Under the pieces are notes generated by a model that did no database searches, was not told the origin of the DNA, and saw only the letters and a program-made list of their open reading frames with translations. 64,000 nt of DNA from Bacteroidales bacterium. Lineage in GTDB: Bacteria; Bacteroidota; Bacteroidia; Bacteroidales; UBA932. Each line of letters begins with the position of its first letter. Position 1 is the first letter of the stretch. The stretch lies in contig JAFUGJ010000036.1 in assembly GCA_017469425.1 (NCBI GenBank), positions 124,001 to 188,000 of the forward strand, given 5' to 3'. Positions 9,311 through 16,659 of the stretch are shown here, piece after piece. A program made the translations under genes and the position numbers.

Positions 9311-10558
9311 ATGAAAAACAGCGAAACGAAAGTCGTAAAGATTCACGATGTGAAAATAGATCAGGAATACATGCTGTGGCTTGGAGAGATCAAAGCCAGA
9401 TACCGTAATGCCCAGATCAAAGCTGCCGTCAGGGTTAATGCCGAGCAGCTACTGTTCAACTGGCAGCTTGGGCGGGATTTGGTGATGCGCAAGGCAGAAG
9501 AGAAATGGGGTTCCGGCATTGTTGAACAAGTCAGTCTGGATTTGCAGGCAGCATTTCCGGAATCTAAAGGTTTCAGCACAAGCAACCTATGGAGAATGAA
9601 GCAGTGGTATGTCTTTTACTCCCGGGATTACGAGAAACTCGCCCAACTTGGGCGAGAAATACAGGCGACTGACAATCAAACAATTACAAAAATCGCTCAA
9701 CTTGGGCGAGAAATTCACGATTCGTCAGCATCCGACGCCAATAGTGTGCCATTCCCTGACTATTTTGCACTTGTTCCTTGGAAACATCATGTCACCATAG
9801 TAACTAAGAGCAAGTCTATAGAAGAAGCTCTATTCTACATTGCCAAAACAATCTCCGGCAACTGGAGCAGAAGCACCTTGGAGAACTGTATTCAGTCAGA
9901 CCTTTACCATACTTCCGGAGGGGCCATCACCAACTATGCCGAAAGGCTACCATCTCCCCAGAGTGAACTCGCACAGGCAATAACCAAAGACACCTATGAC
10001 TTCGGCTTCCTGTCTCTCGACGAAGGGTACAAAGAAGAAGACTTGGAAACCGAACTTGAAAGGCAACTTACAAGGTTCTTGCTCGAGCTCGGGAGGGGGT
10101 TTGCATATCTAGGACGGCAAGTTCCGATTGTAGTTGAAGGAGAGACACGAAAGATTGACATGCTCTTCTTCCATATTTCGCTCAATTGCTACATTGTCAT
10201 AGAGTTGAAGACCGTTCCGTTCAAACCCGAATTCGCCGGGAAACTCAATTACTATGTCAATCTGGTTGATGACTTGATTAAATCCCCGGCACACAACCCA
10301 ACTATTGGCCTATTGATTTGCAGCAACAAGAAGAAAACGGATGTCCGGTATGCTTTTAAAGGCATTGAAACACCTATCGGCGTCGCCTCCTATACCAATG
10401 TTCAAATCAAGGAAATCCAAGAACAGCTACCTACAATAGAAGAGCTGCAAAATCGCATCCAACTATTGGAAGAAGAACTGAGCAAAAAAATAAGAGGAAC
10501 TGAGCACCAAAAGCATGTATCTGCCAGAGATTCGCACAGAATCGGGTCAGATGACTGA
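9311..10558 (+). CDS. YhcG-family (DUF1016) PDDEXK nuclease domain protein, altered C-terminal tail
   Basis: 415 residues from ATG 9311 (a TTG at 9302 is also in frame). An N-terminal helical DUF1016_N region (~15-110) contains the F-N-W-Q-L-G-R-D-L motif, followed by the C-terminal PD-(D/E)XK nuclease fold (~200-370). Candidate catalytic residues are Asp283 in R-K-I-D-M-L-F-F and the E298-L-K300 motif. Family members sit in restriction and defence neighbourhoods; a role in DNA cleavage is inferred. Two oddities: A-Q-L-G-R-E-I occurs twice (~residues 113-140) from a DNA duplication, and the last ~15 residues are read antisense through a Fic gene remnant, so the original C-terminus has been replaced. 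It is the first gene of the accessory island and carries no island operator. Confidence 0.85.
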   Translation: MKNSETKVVKIHDVKIDQEYMLWLGEIKARYRNAQIKAAVRVNAEQLLFNWQLGRDLVMRKAEEKWGSGIVEQVSLDLQAAFPESKGFSTSNLWRMKQWYVFYSRDYEKLAQLGREIQATDNQTITKIAQLGREIHDSSASDANSVPFPDYFALVPWKHHVTIVTKSKSIEEALFYIAKTISGNWSRSTLENCIQSDLYHTSGGAITNYAERLPSPQSELAQAITKDTYDFGFLSLDEGYKEEDLETELERQLTRFLLELGRGFAYLGRQVPIVVEGETRKIDMLFFHISLNCYIVIELKTVPFKPEFAGKLNYYVNLVDDLIKSPAHNPTIGLLICSNKKKTDVRYAFKGIETPIGVASYTNVQIKEIQEQLPTIEELQNRIQLLEEELSKKIRGTEHQKHVSARDSHRIGSDD

Positions 10559-10750
10559 TGGCTTCATCGATGCTCTTACCCTCGTAACTATAATTCCGTT
10601 CCTGCCCCATGTCATACTCCAGTGTCTCTCTGATGGTATCCGCACTGGCATAATAGACCGTTTCACCTCGCAACACCCATTCTCGTTTGGTGATATTATA
10701 GTCGCGGATGAGTCCTGCAAACTTATAGATACCTTCAAATAGAATGACAC
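10507..10750 (-). pseudogene. Fic/DOC-domain protein remnant
   Basis: Read on the minus strand, this stretch encodes L-F-E-G-I-Y-K-F-A-G-x-I-R-D-Y-N-I-T-K, then Y-Y-A-S-A-D-x-I, a Y-D-x-x-Q-E segment and L-W-Q-I-H-A-F-G. This is the pattern of a Fic-domain protein leading up to its catalytic H-P-F-G-E-G-N-T-R motif. The copy breaks exactly at the G of that motif: the downstream sequence is the YhcG gene's 3' end in the opposite orientation. The upstream end is also lost, with only a few unrelated codons before it. Pro of the motif is already Ala. It is therefore a decayed, truncated fragment without a complete active site. In the intact family the enzyme AMPylates target proteins. Confidence 0.7.
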
Positions 10751-10779
10751 GAAACAACACTTCATACAGCACTCCTATC

Positions 10780-10863
10780 ATATTGATAATCAAATCACTG
10801 CCTACAAACTATCGCTGAATTCGAGCGATAGTTGACAAGTAAGTCGCTAATCGCAAGGCATTT
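10780..10863 (+). repeat. 84-bp direct repeat, left copy (palindromic core)
   Basis: Aligns without gaps to 23986-24069 at about 67 of 84 positions by hand. It starts ATATTGATAATCAA and ends GCATTT in both copies. The core is an inverted repeat, AACTATCGCT at 10807-10816 with AGCGATAGTT at 10824-10833 around GAATTCG. It lies between the Fic remnant and the first regulon operator. The two copies bracket the ~13 kb that holds the regulon and AbiE genes. No integrase or transposase lies between them. Confidence 0.7.
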
Positions 10864-10929
10864 GACATTTCAGCCAATTTAGCGCTCGGAACTGGAAATA
10901 TAGCCACAAACCATGCCCTGAAAGAAATA

Positions 10930-10964
10930 GCGAACAACCGGTTCGCTTTAGGGTTCTATATTCG
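10930..10964 (+). promoter_or_regulatory. Island operator/promoter site 1 (retropepsin-like gene)
   Basis: Inverted repeat GCGAAC-AACCG-GTTCGC (10930-10946) with its TTCG arm ending 11 bp before TATATTCG (10957-10964), a variant of the TAnnTTTG -7 box. The repeat covers the region where the -33 element should be, so a bound regulator would probably block transcription. Start codon is 31 nt downstream. One of five such sites. Confidence 0.75.
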
Positions 10965-10995
10965 CAGCCGAAAGTTGAAATAAAACGAAAAGAAA

Positions 10996-11391
10996 ATGGT
11001 TTTAGATTTGGCACCAAGCATACAAAAAACAGGAGTCCCCCTAATTGAGGTTTTCATAGGCGGAGAAAAGCACCTGTTTATACTTGACACAGGAGCTACG
11101 ACAAATTTAATATCTTCTGCCCTAAAGGATAAGTGCAAATATGCTCCAGCTGGAGAGGGAATGACCTATAGTTTCGAAGGAGCTGCAGCCGAATGTCCCA
11201 TAATCCGACTATCCTATTCCCTAAAAGGAACTTCACATGAGAGCGACTTCACAGTTACCGATGCTTCTACATTCGGGGTATTCCAGGAGGAGTCCGACAT
11301 GTTAGTGGAAGGGATTATGGGTTTGCCGTTCTTGGTGGAACACAGGTGTGTGATAGATTACATCTATGGGAATGTTACACTTATTGTTTGA
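10996..11391 (+). CDS. Small cytosolic retropepsin-like aspartic protease
   Basis: 131 residues, no signal peptide or membrane segment. It has the half-protease pattern of retropepsin-like domains: beta strand followed by D31-T-G-A-T and, ~70 residues later, V-E-G-I-M-G-L-P-F-L, the hydrophobic-hydrophobic-G partner motif. Such proteins act as homodimers, each giving one catalytic Asp. It is expressed from its own operator-bearing promoter (site 1), sharing regulation with the ATPase, helicase, WYL and dnaB-mreB genes. A cytosolic regulated protease inside such an island could process a partner protein on activation; that is inference. Substrate is unknown. The gene is AT-richer than the core genome. 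Confidence 0.75.
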   Translation: MVLDLAPSIQKTGVPLIEVFIGGEKHLFILDTGATTNLISSALKDKCKYAPAGEGMTYSFEGAAAECPIIRLSYSLKGTSHESDFTVTDASTFGVFQEESDMLVEGIMGLPFLVEHRCVIDYIYGNVTLIV

Positions 11392-11399
11392 TTACCTTA

Positions 11400-11434
11400 G
11401 CGAACTAATAGTTCGTCCTCCTAAAGTATTTTTG
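11400..11434 (+). promoter_or_regulatory. Island operator/promoter site 2 (ATPase-partner operon)
   Basis: Inverted repeat GCGAAC-TAATA-GTTCG (11400-11415), 11 bp upstream of TATTTTTG (11427-11434), a perfect -7 match. The same TTTTTG could instead serve as the -33 element of a second promoter whose -7 box TATCTTTG lies at 11455-11462 with ~20 bp spacing. Confidence 0.75.
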
Positions 11435-11454
11435 CAGCGTAGAATTAAAAACGG

Positions 11455-11462
11455 TATCTTTG
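11455..11462 (+). promoter_or_regulatory. Second -7 element upstream of the ATPase gene
   Basis: TATCTTTG, 21 nt before the ATPase start codon, with TTTTTG about 20 bp upstream as a -33 candidate. If this is the main promoter, operator site 2 lies further upstream than in the other four cases. Confidence 0.55.
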
Positions 11463-11483
11463 TAAACCACAGAATAAACTGTA

Positions 11484-13532
11484 ATGAAAACTAGATATTT
11501 TATAAAGAACTTTAGGGTCTTCGATCAGAATGGCGCTACAATAGACATTGAACCAATGACATTTCTTGTCGGTTGCAATAGTTCCGGGAAGAGTTCTATC
11601 GTTAAGTCACTATTTTTGCTAAAATCTATCATCTCATCAAAGTTTGATGAGAAACACCCGGTAGTTGGAACTACTATTGACTTCTCATCCTATCCACTCA
11701 ACACCTTAGGGTCTTTTCAGAATGTAGTTCGAGCATCCTCTAGGACAAAAGTCATAGGACTTGAATATGACATTCATTCAAAATATATCAATGAGGATGT
11801 TACTGTTTCACTTGAATTGAAAAGCGGAGAATTAGGGAATGCTGTCGTTTCTGCGATAACAGTCAGAAAAGCAGATGGCAGTATAATCATTACTGCAAAT
11901 GATAACTCTATAAAAGGCAATCTTCTGTCCTTGAAGGAGAACTTTAAGCAATATCTTGTTGCCACACAGTTAAGGAGAGAAAGAAATCGACTATTGAATC
12001 CTAGGCCGTCCGTTTATTTAAAAGATAACGAAGAAAAGGCCAAATCACTATATAATAAGGCTCTGGAATTCTGTCCCGCAGAGTATCTAAATGAGGTGGA
12101 AAAAGACTGGTCTATCCGACCCATATCTCTGGACAACGAAGCCATGAATTCCTTTACCAAATTTAAGGAAACAGGAATCATTACATACTATAGCATCTTT
12201 GATGATATCAAAGGCCTCAATAATGTCGAAGAGCTTCGTGCTTACCTAAAATCTCTCGTAAAGAAGGATGGCGTGATAAAAGATAAATTATTCAGCGCTA
12301 TTGATTGTATTTGTAACGATTATGACAAATCGAGAGTGGAGGGCTTCCTACCATACTATCGCTCATATGAAGAGAGGATGCTTGCTGCCCAGGCAGAACT
12401 AGTCAGGAACAGTAACTGCATCAATGGTGCAAATTTGTTTTTTGCCGGCGGAGAAATAATAGATTATCTCGAAGGAAGTCTGAACTTTGAAACCCTCAAG
12501 AGAGAATGGAATGTAAACTATGGCTTTATACATGAGGTGCTTGATTATATTACGGATGATAATACATATTCGCACATTACTCGTGCCAGTGAGCACTCTG
12601 AATATTATAGGACTCATTCCCTGTATTTTTCTATATGGAAAGATTTTTTACAAATGTTTTTCCTAGAAATTGTGTCAACAGACATAACGGAAGGATTGGC
12701 ATATATCAGTTCTTCCCGTATTGTCGTTCGACGCATGTACCCACTGGAGGATAATAATGAATTCACAAATGGAGTAAAGCATTACTACGAAGCAAAAACT
12801 AAATTCCTAAGCCTTAATCCTCCACTTAGGGTGAAAACTCGCAATACTCACGGTAGTGGTTTCGTAATAGTCACCGACTTTATGCCAGGTGACTTCATCA
12901 ACAAGTGGATGAGGGTTTTCAATATTGGCGACCACCTTTGTCTTGAAATGGACAAAAACGGGTTGGGGCTTCTTGTTATAGTTTATAATTCTCCGTCGGA
13001 CAAGAAGGGCAGACTCCTTGCCGATATGGGGTATGGGATAACCCAACTTTTTTCTATATTACTTCAAATAGAAGAGATGATTTTGTATGGTTTCTTCAAC
13101 AAGTATCAGGGAAAAGTATTTTGCCCCGCTGGAAAAGACTTGGAGGGAATCTTGGACTCTTTTGAACAACAGCCTATTGACCCTAGGACAGTATCTATTG
13201 AGGAACCTGAAATTCATCTTCACCCGGATTTTCAAGCACTCCTGGCGGAAATGTTCTACGAAGCCTACAAAAAGTACAATATCCATTTCATCGTCGAAAC
13301 TCATAGTGAGTATCTAATTAGACGCATTCAACTGCTATATGCTTCCCTTCTTACTGAAGACAGTGAGAATCCCTTCGCCATAAATTACTTTCCAAAGGAT
13401 GCTTCGCCCTATAAAATGGAGTTTAAGGAAAACGGCCATTTCGACAATCGATTCGGTGATGGGTTTTATGACGCCGCCGCTAAGGATGCCTTAAAGTTGT
13501 CAAGGTTAGCAAGAGAAAAAGATGGCAAGTAG
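11484..13532 (+). CDS. OLD/RecF-like AAA ATPase (DUF3696-type), defence-type sensor candidate
   Basis: 682 residues, cytosolic. Walker A G30-C-N-S-S-G-K-S-S near the N-terminus, a long divergent middle (~100-480, helical), and a C-terminal part with G-I-T-Q-L-F-S (signature region), Walker B S-I-E-E-P-E-I-H-L-H-P (E573-E574) and the E-T-H-S-E-Y-L-I-R-R motif. The last 60 residues carry the N-G-H-F-D-x-R-F-G-D-G-F-Y-D-A-A ending typical of DUF3696 ATPases. This split-ATPase layout is that of SMC/RecF/OLD-like proteins found in phage defence (Septu, PARIS and retron-associated ATPases are relatives by architecture). The gene is strongly AT-rich compared with the core. It overlaps the next gene by 11 nt, so the two form one translational unit. 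No TOPRIM nuclease domain is seen, so a nuclease or effector function must lie in the partner. Confidence 0.8.
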   Translation: MKTRYFIKNFRVFDQNGATIDIEPMTFLVGCNSSGKSSIVKSLFLLKSIISSKFDEKHPVVGTTIDFSSYPLNTLGSFQNVVRASSRTKVIGLEYDIHSKYINEDVTVSLELKSGELGNAVVSAITVRKADGSIIITANDNSIKGNLLSLKENFKQYLVATQLRRERNRLLNPRPSVYLKDNEEKAKSLYNKALEFCPAEYLNEVEKDWSIRPISLDNEAMNSFTKFKETGIITYYSIFDDIKGLNNVEELRAYLKSLVKKDGVIKDKLFSAIDCICNDYDKSRVEGFLPYYRSYEERMLAAQAELVRNSNCINGANLFFAGGEIIDYLEGSLNFETLKREWNVNYGFIHEVLDYITDDNTYSHITRASEHSEYYRTHSLYFSIWKDFLQMFFLEIVSTDITEGLAYISSSRIVVRRMYPLEDNNEFTNGVKHYYEAKTKFLSLNPPLRVKTRNTHGSGFVIVTDFMPGDFINKWMRVFNIGDHLCLEMDKNGLGLLVIVYNSPSDKKGRLLADMGYGITQLFSILLQIEEMILYGFFNKYQGKVFCPAGKDLEGILDSFEQQPIDPRTVSIEEPEIHLHPDFQALLAEMFYEAYKKYNIHFIVETHSEYLIRRIQLLYASLLTEDSENPFAINYFPKDASPYKMEFKENGHFDNRFGDGFYDAAAKDALKLSRLAREKDGK

Positions 13533-14580
13533 AAGCATCCCTATATATTTGACCAAGAATCTTCTGGATTATATCGCAGTATTTTCAGAAGAATTCCCAA
13601 TTCTTTTTGAATTGTTCGCAAAACATGCCTCTTTTATCATTGATATGGAGGATCATGAACTTGACGCAGCCCTGGCCGATTCCGATAGTGATTTGTCAAA
13701 GTTCCAATGTGGGTACGATATTGATATACGCGCAGATAAAGTGTTTTTCAGTACTGTAAAACATAACCCAGGAATACTCACGAAAAAATCACGCACCCTT
13801 TGTTTTTTAGACATGGACGAGGCCTCTGCAGTTGCTATAGGGCAAGAATACGGAGTCATTGTTCACTCTTCGAGCGTTGAAAAAGATTTTAATCCATTTG
13901 CTGCGTCATACAAGAAATCACTGATAAAAGGGATTCCGATCAAGGGCGTTAACGGATGGCAAATACTAGCTTCAGAGATGGAGTTGTCACCTAGGAATAC
14001 TATTATTATTTCAGACAGATATTTATTTACTAATGATTTCGCAACCTCTGGGTATGAGAACCTTGTTTCGTGTCTAAAATCCTTAATGCCAGGTTCCTTT
14101 AAAGGCTCTTTCCATGTTCTAATTACTTCATTTTATCCTAATATTGATCAGAAAAAATTGAATATTCTGTTCGGGTTCCTATGCACAGAACTTAGGAGTT
14201 CCTTTAATTATGATATTAAAATTGAATTATTTGTCGCACCTCAAAATTCTGAGTTGGTCATTCATAAAAGAAGAGTATTTCTAGGTTACCAAACGATTAA
14301 TTGTGATAAAGGATTCAATCTATTTGCCGATAGAGACGACCATAACAAGCCAAGGGACGACAACGAATTTATCGTTACTCCAGCTTTTATTCCTAATAAT
14401 CTCGGGGATTCACAGTTCTATATAGACTCATTAGATCTTGAAAGAATAACAAAACTATGTAAAGAAATAGGTAAAAGGTACTCTGGAAAACTTTCAAGCC
14501 ATAATAGTGATACAGTTCTTGTAGCGGGCGATTTCAATAAACAAGAATTCGTTCCAAATAATCGTCTCCTGAATAAATAA
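13522..14580 (+). CDS. Unknown partner/effector of the island ATPase
   Basis: 352 residues, no signal peptide or transmembrane segment; I do not recognise a family with confidence. It starts 11 nt inside the ATPase gene (ATG 13522), which points to a stoichiometric partner. The N-terminal third is helical and acidic (D-M-E-D-H-E-L-D-A-A-L-A-D-S-D-S-D). A middle stretch begins T-I-I-I-S-D-R-Y. The C-terminal third contains a run of the form I-H248-K-R-R-V-F-L-G-Y, then G-F-N-L-F, resembling the H-x-R-hydrophobic strand pattern of phospholipase-D-like folds; this similarity is weak. In two-gene ATPase systems the second protein is usually the effector. It is AT-rich like its partner. No terminator is evident after it. 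Confidence 0.55.
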   Translation: MASRSIPIYLTKNLLDYIAVFSEEFPILFELFAKHASFIIDMEDHELDAALADSDSDLSKFQCGYDIDIRADKVFFSTVKHNPGILTKKSRTLCFLDMDEASAVAIGQEYGVIVHSSSVEKDFNPFAASYKKSLIKGIPIKGVNGWQILASEMELSPRNTIIISDRYLFTNDFATSGYENLVSCLKSLMPGSFKGSFHVLITSFYPNIDQKKLNILFGFLCTELRSSFNYDIKIELFVAPQNSELVIHKRRVFLGYQTINCDKGFNLFADRDDHNKPRDDNEFIVTPAFIPNNLGDSQFYIDSLDLERITKLCKEIGKRYSGKLSSHNSDTVLVAGDFNKQEFVPNNRLLNK

Positions 14581-14787
14581 AATGGCAGTATTCACCACCT
14601 TTTTATCGCCTCCACTGATAGTGGCCGAAAAAAGTGTGTCTGAAGTGTCCAAAAGAAGAGGATATCTGCCAGTACTTTGCCTTCAGGGGCGCAGGGTCGT
14701 TAATCTCATTGAACGGTCCAGTCGGAATCTCCGCCCTTGATGGGTAGAAGTCCACCGGAGCCGAGGTAGCGGAAGAAATCTCCGTAA
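14581..14787. other. Gap between convergent genes with unrecognised coding-like remnants
   Basis: No clear gene. On the minus strand two short open stretches can be read, one containing D-F-F-R-Y-L-G-S-G-G-L-L and the other A-K-Y-W-Q-I-S-S-S-F-G-H. Neither has a plausible start and both end within ~30 codons. They look like decayed ends of older genes. The base composition here is closer to the core than that of the ATPase pair. Confidence 0.35.
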
Positions 14788-16251
14788 CTATGGTCTTAAA
14801 CTCCTGTCATGCAACTGGTATCCATAGATAGTCTTCCTTGCCCTTGTGAGCGCAGTGTAAGACCAACGAAGGCATTCGACATTTAGCCCCACTCTTCCTC
14901 TGAAATCAACGAATACCGTATCCCACTCTCCGCCTTGAGCCTTGTGACATGTGATGGAGTATCCGTATTTAACTCGAACGGCATTTAGGTAAGGGTCATG
15001 CATTGCAGCCTCAATATACTCTCGCGACCCTCTTTTAAGATCCTTGTGGCGTTCATTGAAATTCGCCTGCAGCGCACACTGCTCCCTATAGGAGAGGTTC
15101 GCTTCTTCGCTTCCTATGAGGTTGTCCATGATCTTTGTTTTTACCACAATACCGTCTTCGAATAATAGAGAGACATTCCTAAAATTAAGGTTCACACTGA
15201 TGTACCGGTTTTTCCCTTCCGACTTACCTTCATAATATGGCCCAGTAAGAGTTTCCACCTTCTTAGATACTTTCACAACCTGACAAGGCTCTCCATTGAG
15301 GATATGTCTTCCTCCGAGCATATAGTTATTGGTGACGACCATAAGTCGGTCTCCGACCCGAATAGTACCGTCATTATTTGGAAAGTAGATGTTCCGTATT
15401 CTAGAGTTATAATGTGCAGCCTGCCTATTACTCCAACATATAACGACAGGGCCTTTTAAAGATGGCGATGGGGTGAGTTCACAGAAGCGGTCCGGAATCT
15501 CCGTGTAATTAATATCCTCTACTTCTCCTTTACGCCGCTCCAAGACAAGTGATTTCCCGCTATTACTGTTAATGAGATTTCGAAGTTTTAGTGAATTCCT
15601 TTTAATGATACTGTTCATATCCTGACGAATCACTTCTGTGAGTTCAAATGATTCCACCCCTCCATAGTACTCTTCCAATAATTCGGTATCAAGCGCCGGA
15701 GATTCCTCATCTCCAATCGGCGGAAGTTGGCAAGGGTCACCGATAAACAGAATCTTTCCGCCTCTGGAAAGATTTGCGTATTTGATTAGATCCCGCAGAA
15801 GGAAGCCAGAGCCAAATACATACATACTTTCTGTCTGTTTATTTGCTCCAATCATAGACGCTTCGTCCACTATAAGAAGGGTGGATTCCGGGTCTTGCTT
15901 CAATCCTATATCATTATGACCGTCCATTGAGCGCAGGGAGAAACGAAACATTACCTTGCTTTCAATGTTCTCGTTTCCCGTTGTTATCTTTGCGCTAGAG
16001 AATTCGTAAATGCTCTTGTGAATAGTTGATGCCGAACATCCAGTCTTCTCTCCGAGAATCTTTGCAGCACGCCCAGTAAGAGCCATAAGTTGACAGTTCC
16101 GTCCGGTTTCCTCTGCGATCTTTATTATTGGAGAAACGAGCGTCGTTTTCCCCGTTCCAGCATATCCTTTGAGTACAAAAATAGAATTCTTACTCTTGAG
16201 GAATTGTTCAATAGATTCAAGGGCTTGCTTTTGTTGGCTCGTATATTCCAA
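14788..16251 (-). CDS. RecD-like SF1B DNA helicase (AAA_30 / UvrD_C_2), TTG start
   Basis: 487 residues. In order: Y-T-S-Q-Q-K-Q-A Q-motif, Walker A G29-Y-A-G-T-G-K-T-T-L, T-G-R-A-A-K motif Ia, V-D-E-A-S motif II (~residue 130), G-D-P-C-Q-L-P-P-I motif III, a R-Q motif IV (E-V-I-R-Q-D), and the C-terminal Y-G-Y-S-I-T-C-H-K-A-Q-G-G-E-W-D motif V with Y-T-A-L-T-R-A motif VI. This is the RecD2/Dda-like 5'-3' helicase architecture without the N-terminal RecD2 extension. The start is TTG (16251-16249): an in-frame TGA lies eight codons upstream and the next Met would remove the P-loop. Transcription starts from operator site 4, 24 nt upstream. It likely acts on phage or host DNA as part of the island system; that role is inferred. 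Confidence 0.85.
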   Translation of the reverse strand: MEYTSQQKQALESIEQFLKSKNSIFVLKGYAGTGKTTLVSPIIKIAEETGRNCQLMALTGRAAKILGEKTGCSASTIHKSIYEFSSAKITTGNENIESKVMFRFSLRSMDGHNDIGLKQDPESTLLIVDEASMIGANKQTESMYVFGSGFLLRDLIKYANLSRGGKILFIGDPCQLPPIGDEESPALDTELLEEYYGGVESFELTEVIRQDMNSIIKRNSLKLRNLINSNSGKSLVLERRKGEVEDINYTEIPDRFCELTPSPSLKGPVVICWSNRQAAHYNSRIRNIYFPNNDGTIRVGDRLMVVTNNYMLGGRHILNGEPCQVVKVSKKVETLTGPYYEGKSEGKNRYISVNLNFRNVSLLFEDGIVVKTKIMDNLIGSEEANLSYREQCALQANFNERHKDLKRGSREYIEAAMHDPYLNAVRVKYGYSITCHKAQGGEWDTVFVDFRGRVGLNVECLRWSYTALTRARKTIYGYQLHDRSLRP

Positions 16252-16275
16252 TGCTGTATTCTTTTTATTTCACCG

Positions 16276-16310
16276 CAAAAATATAGCGCCAAAACGAATG
16301 AGAAGTTCGT
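16276..16310 (-). promoter_or_regulatory. Island operator/promoter site 4 (helicase gene)
   Basis: On the minus strand: ACGAAC-TTCTC-ATTCGT (inverted repeat ACGAA-N7-TTCGT, 16310-16294), then 11 bp, then TATTTTTG (16283-16276). Spacing equals that at the other four sites. The TTG start codon is 24 nt downstream. Confidence 0.72.
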
Positions 16311-16659
16311 TCCCACTAGTGGATAATGTTCTAAGTTCGTGGATGTATCCAAAAACTGTTAGAGCTACAATCCTTGTTTATATATCGTCATCGGCCTGTT
16401 AATCTGGAGTTTATCCGCTATCTTCTTCAGTATCCCCAGCAGTGAATCCCTAATAAAAATGGCTGTCAAAGCCGAGGTATTCATATGAGTAACCATCCGG
16501 ACAACCATGACCCTCCCAAAGAAGCCATCCTTGAAGTCTGCCAGCGGAGGGAAACTGTTTTATGAATACTATATGGTATGCTATTTTCATACTCCCGGCC
16601 TATTTTAAGATATGTGGTTTAAAGGTCTCCCCTCTATAATTCCCCAATCTTTCATTGTT
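16311..16659. other. Non-coding stretch with a possible gene remnant on the minus strand
   Basis: About 350 bp between the helicase promoter and the end of the WYL gene. On the minus strand one frame is open from 16559 to 16365 and could encode 47 residues from ATG 16508, including D-S-L-L-G-I-L-K-K-I-A-D-K-L, a helical stretch. No family is recognised and no promoter is visible, so a decayed 3' gene end is likely. An isolated TTCG half-site near 16337 has no partner arm. Confidence 0.35.

Noticed and set aside
10515..10742. 75-residue plus-strand ORF after the YhcG-type gene
   Set aside because: It is the antisense of the Fic remnant, whose minus-strand reading shows real family motifs.
16328..16342. 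A sixth regulon operator near the helicase promoter (AAGTTCGTGG)
   Set aside because: Only one half-site is present, with no opposing CGAA arm and no -7 element at 11 bp.
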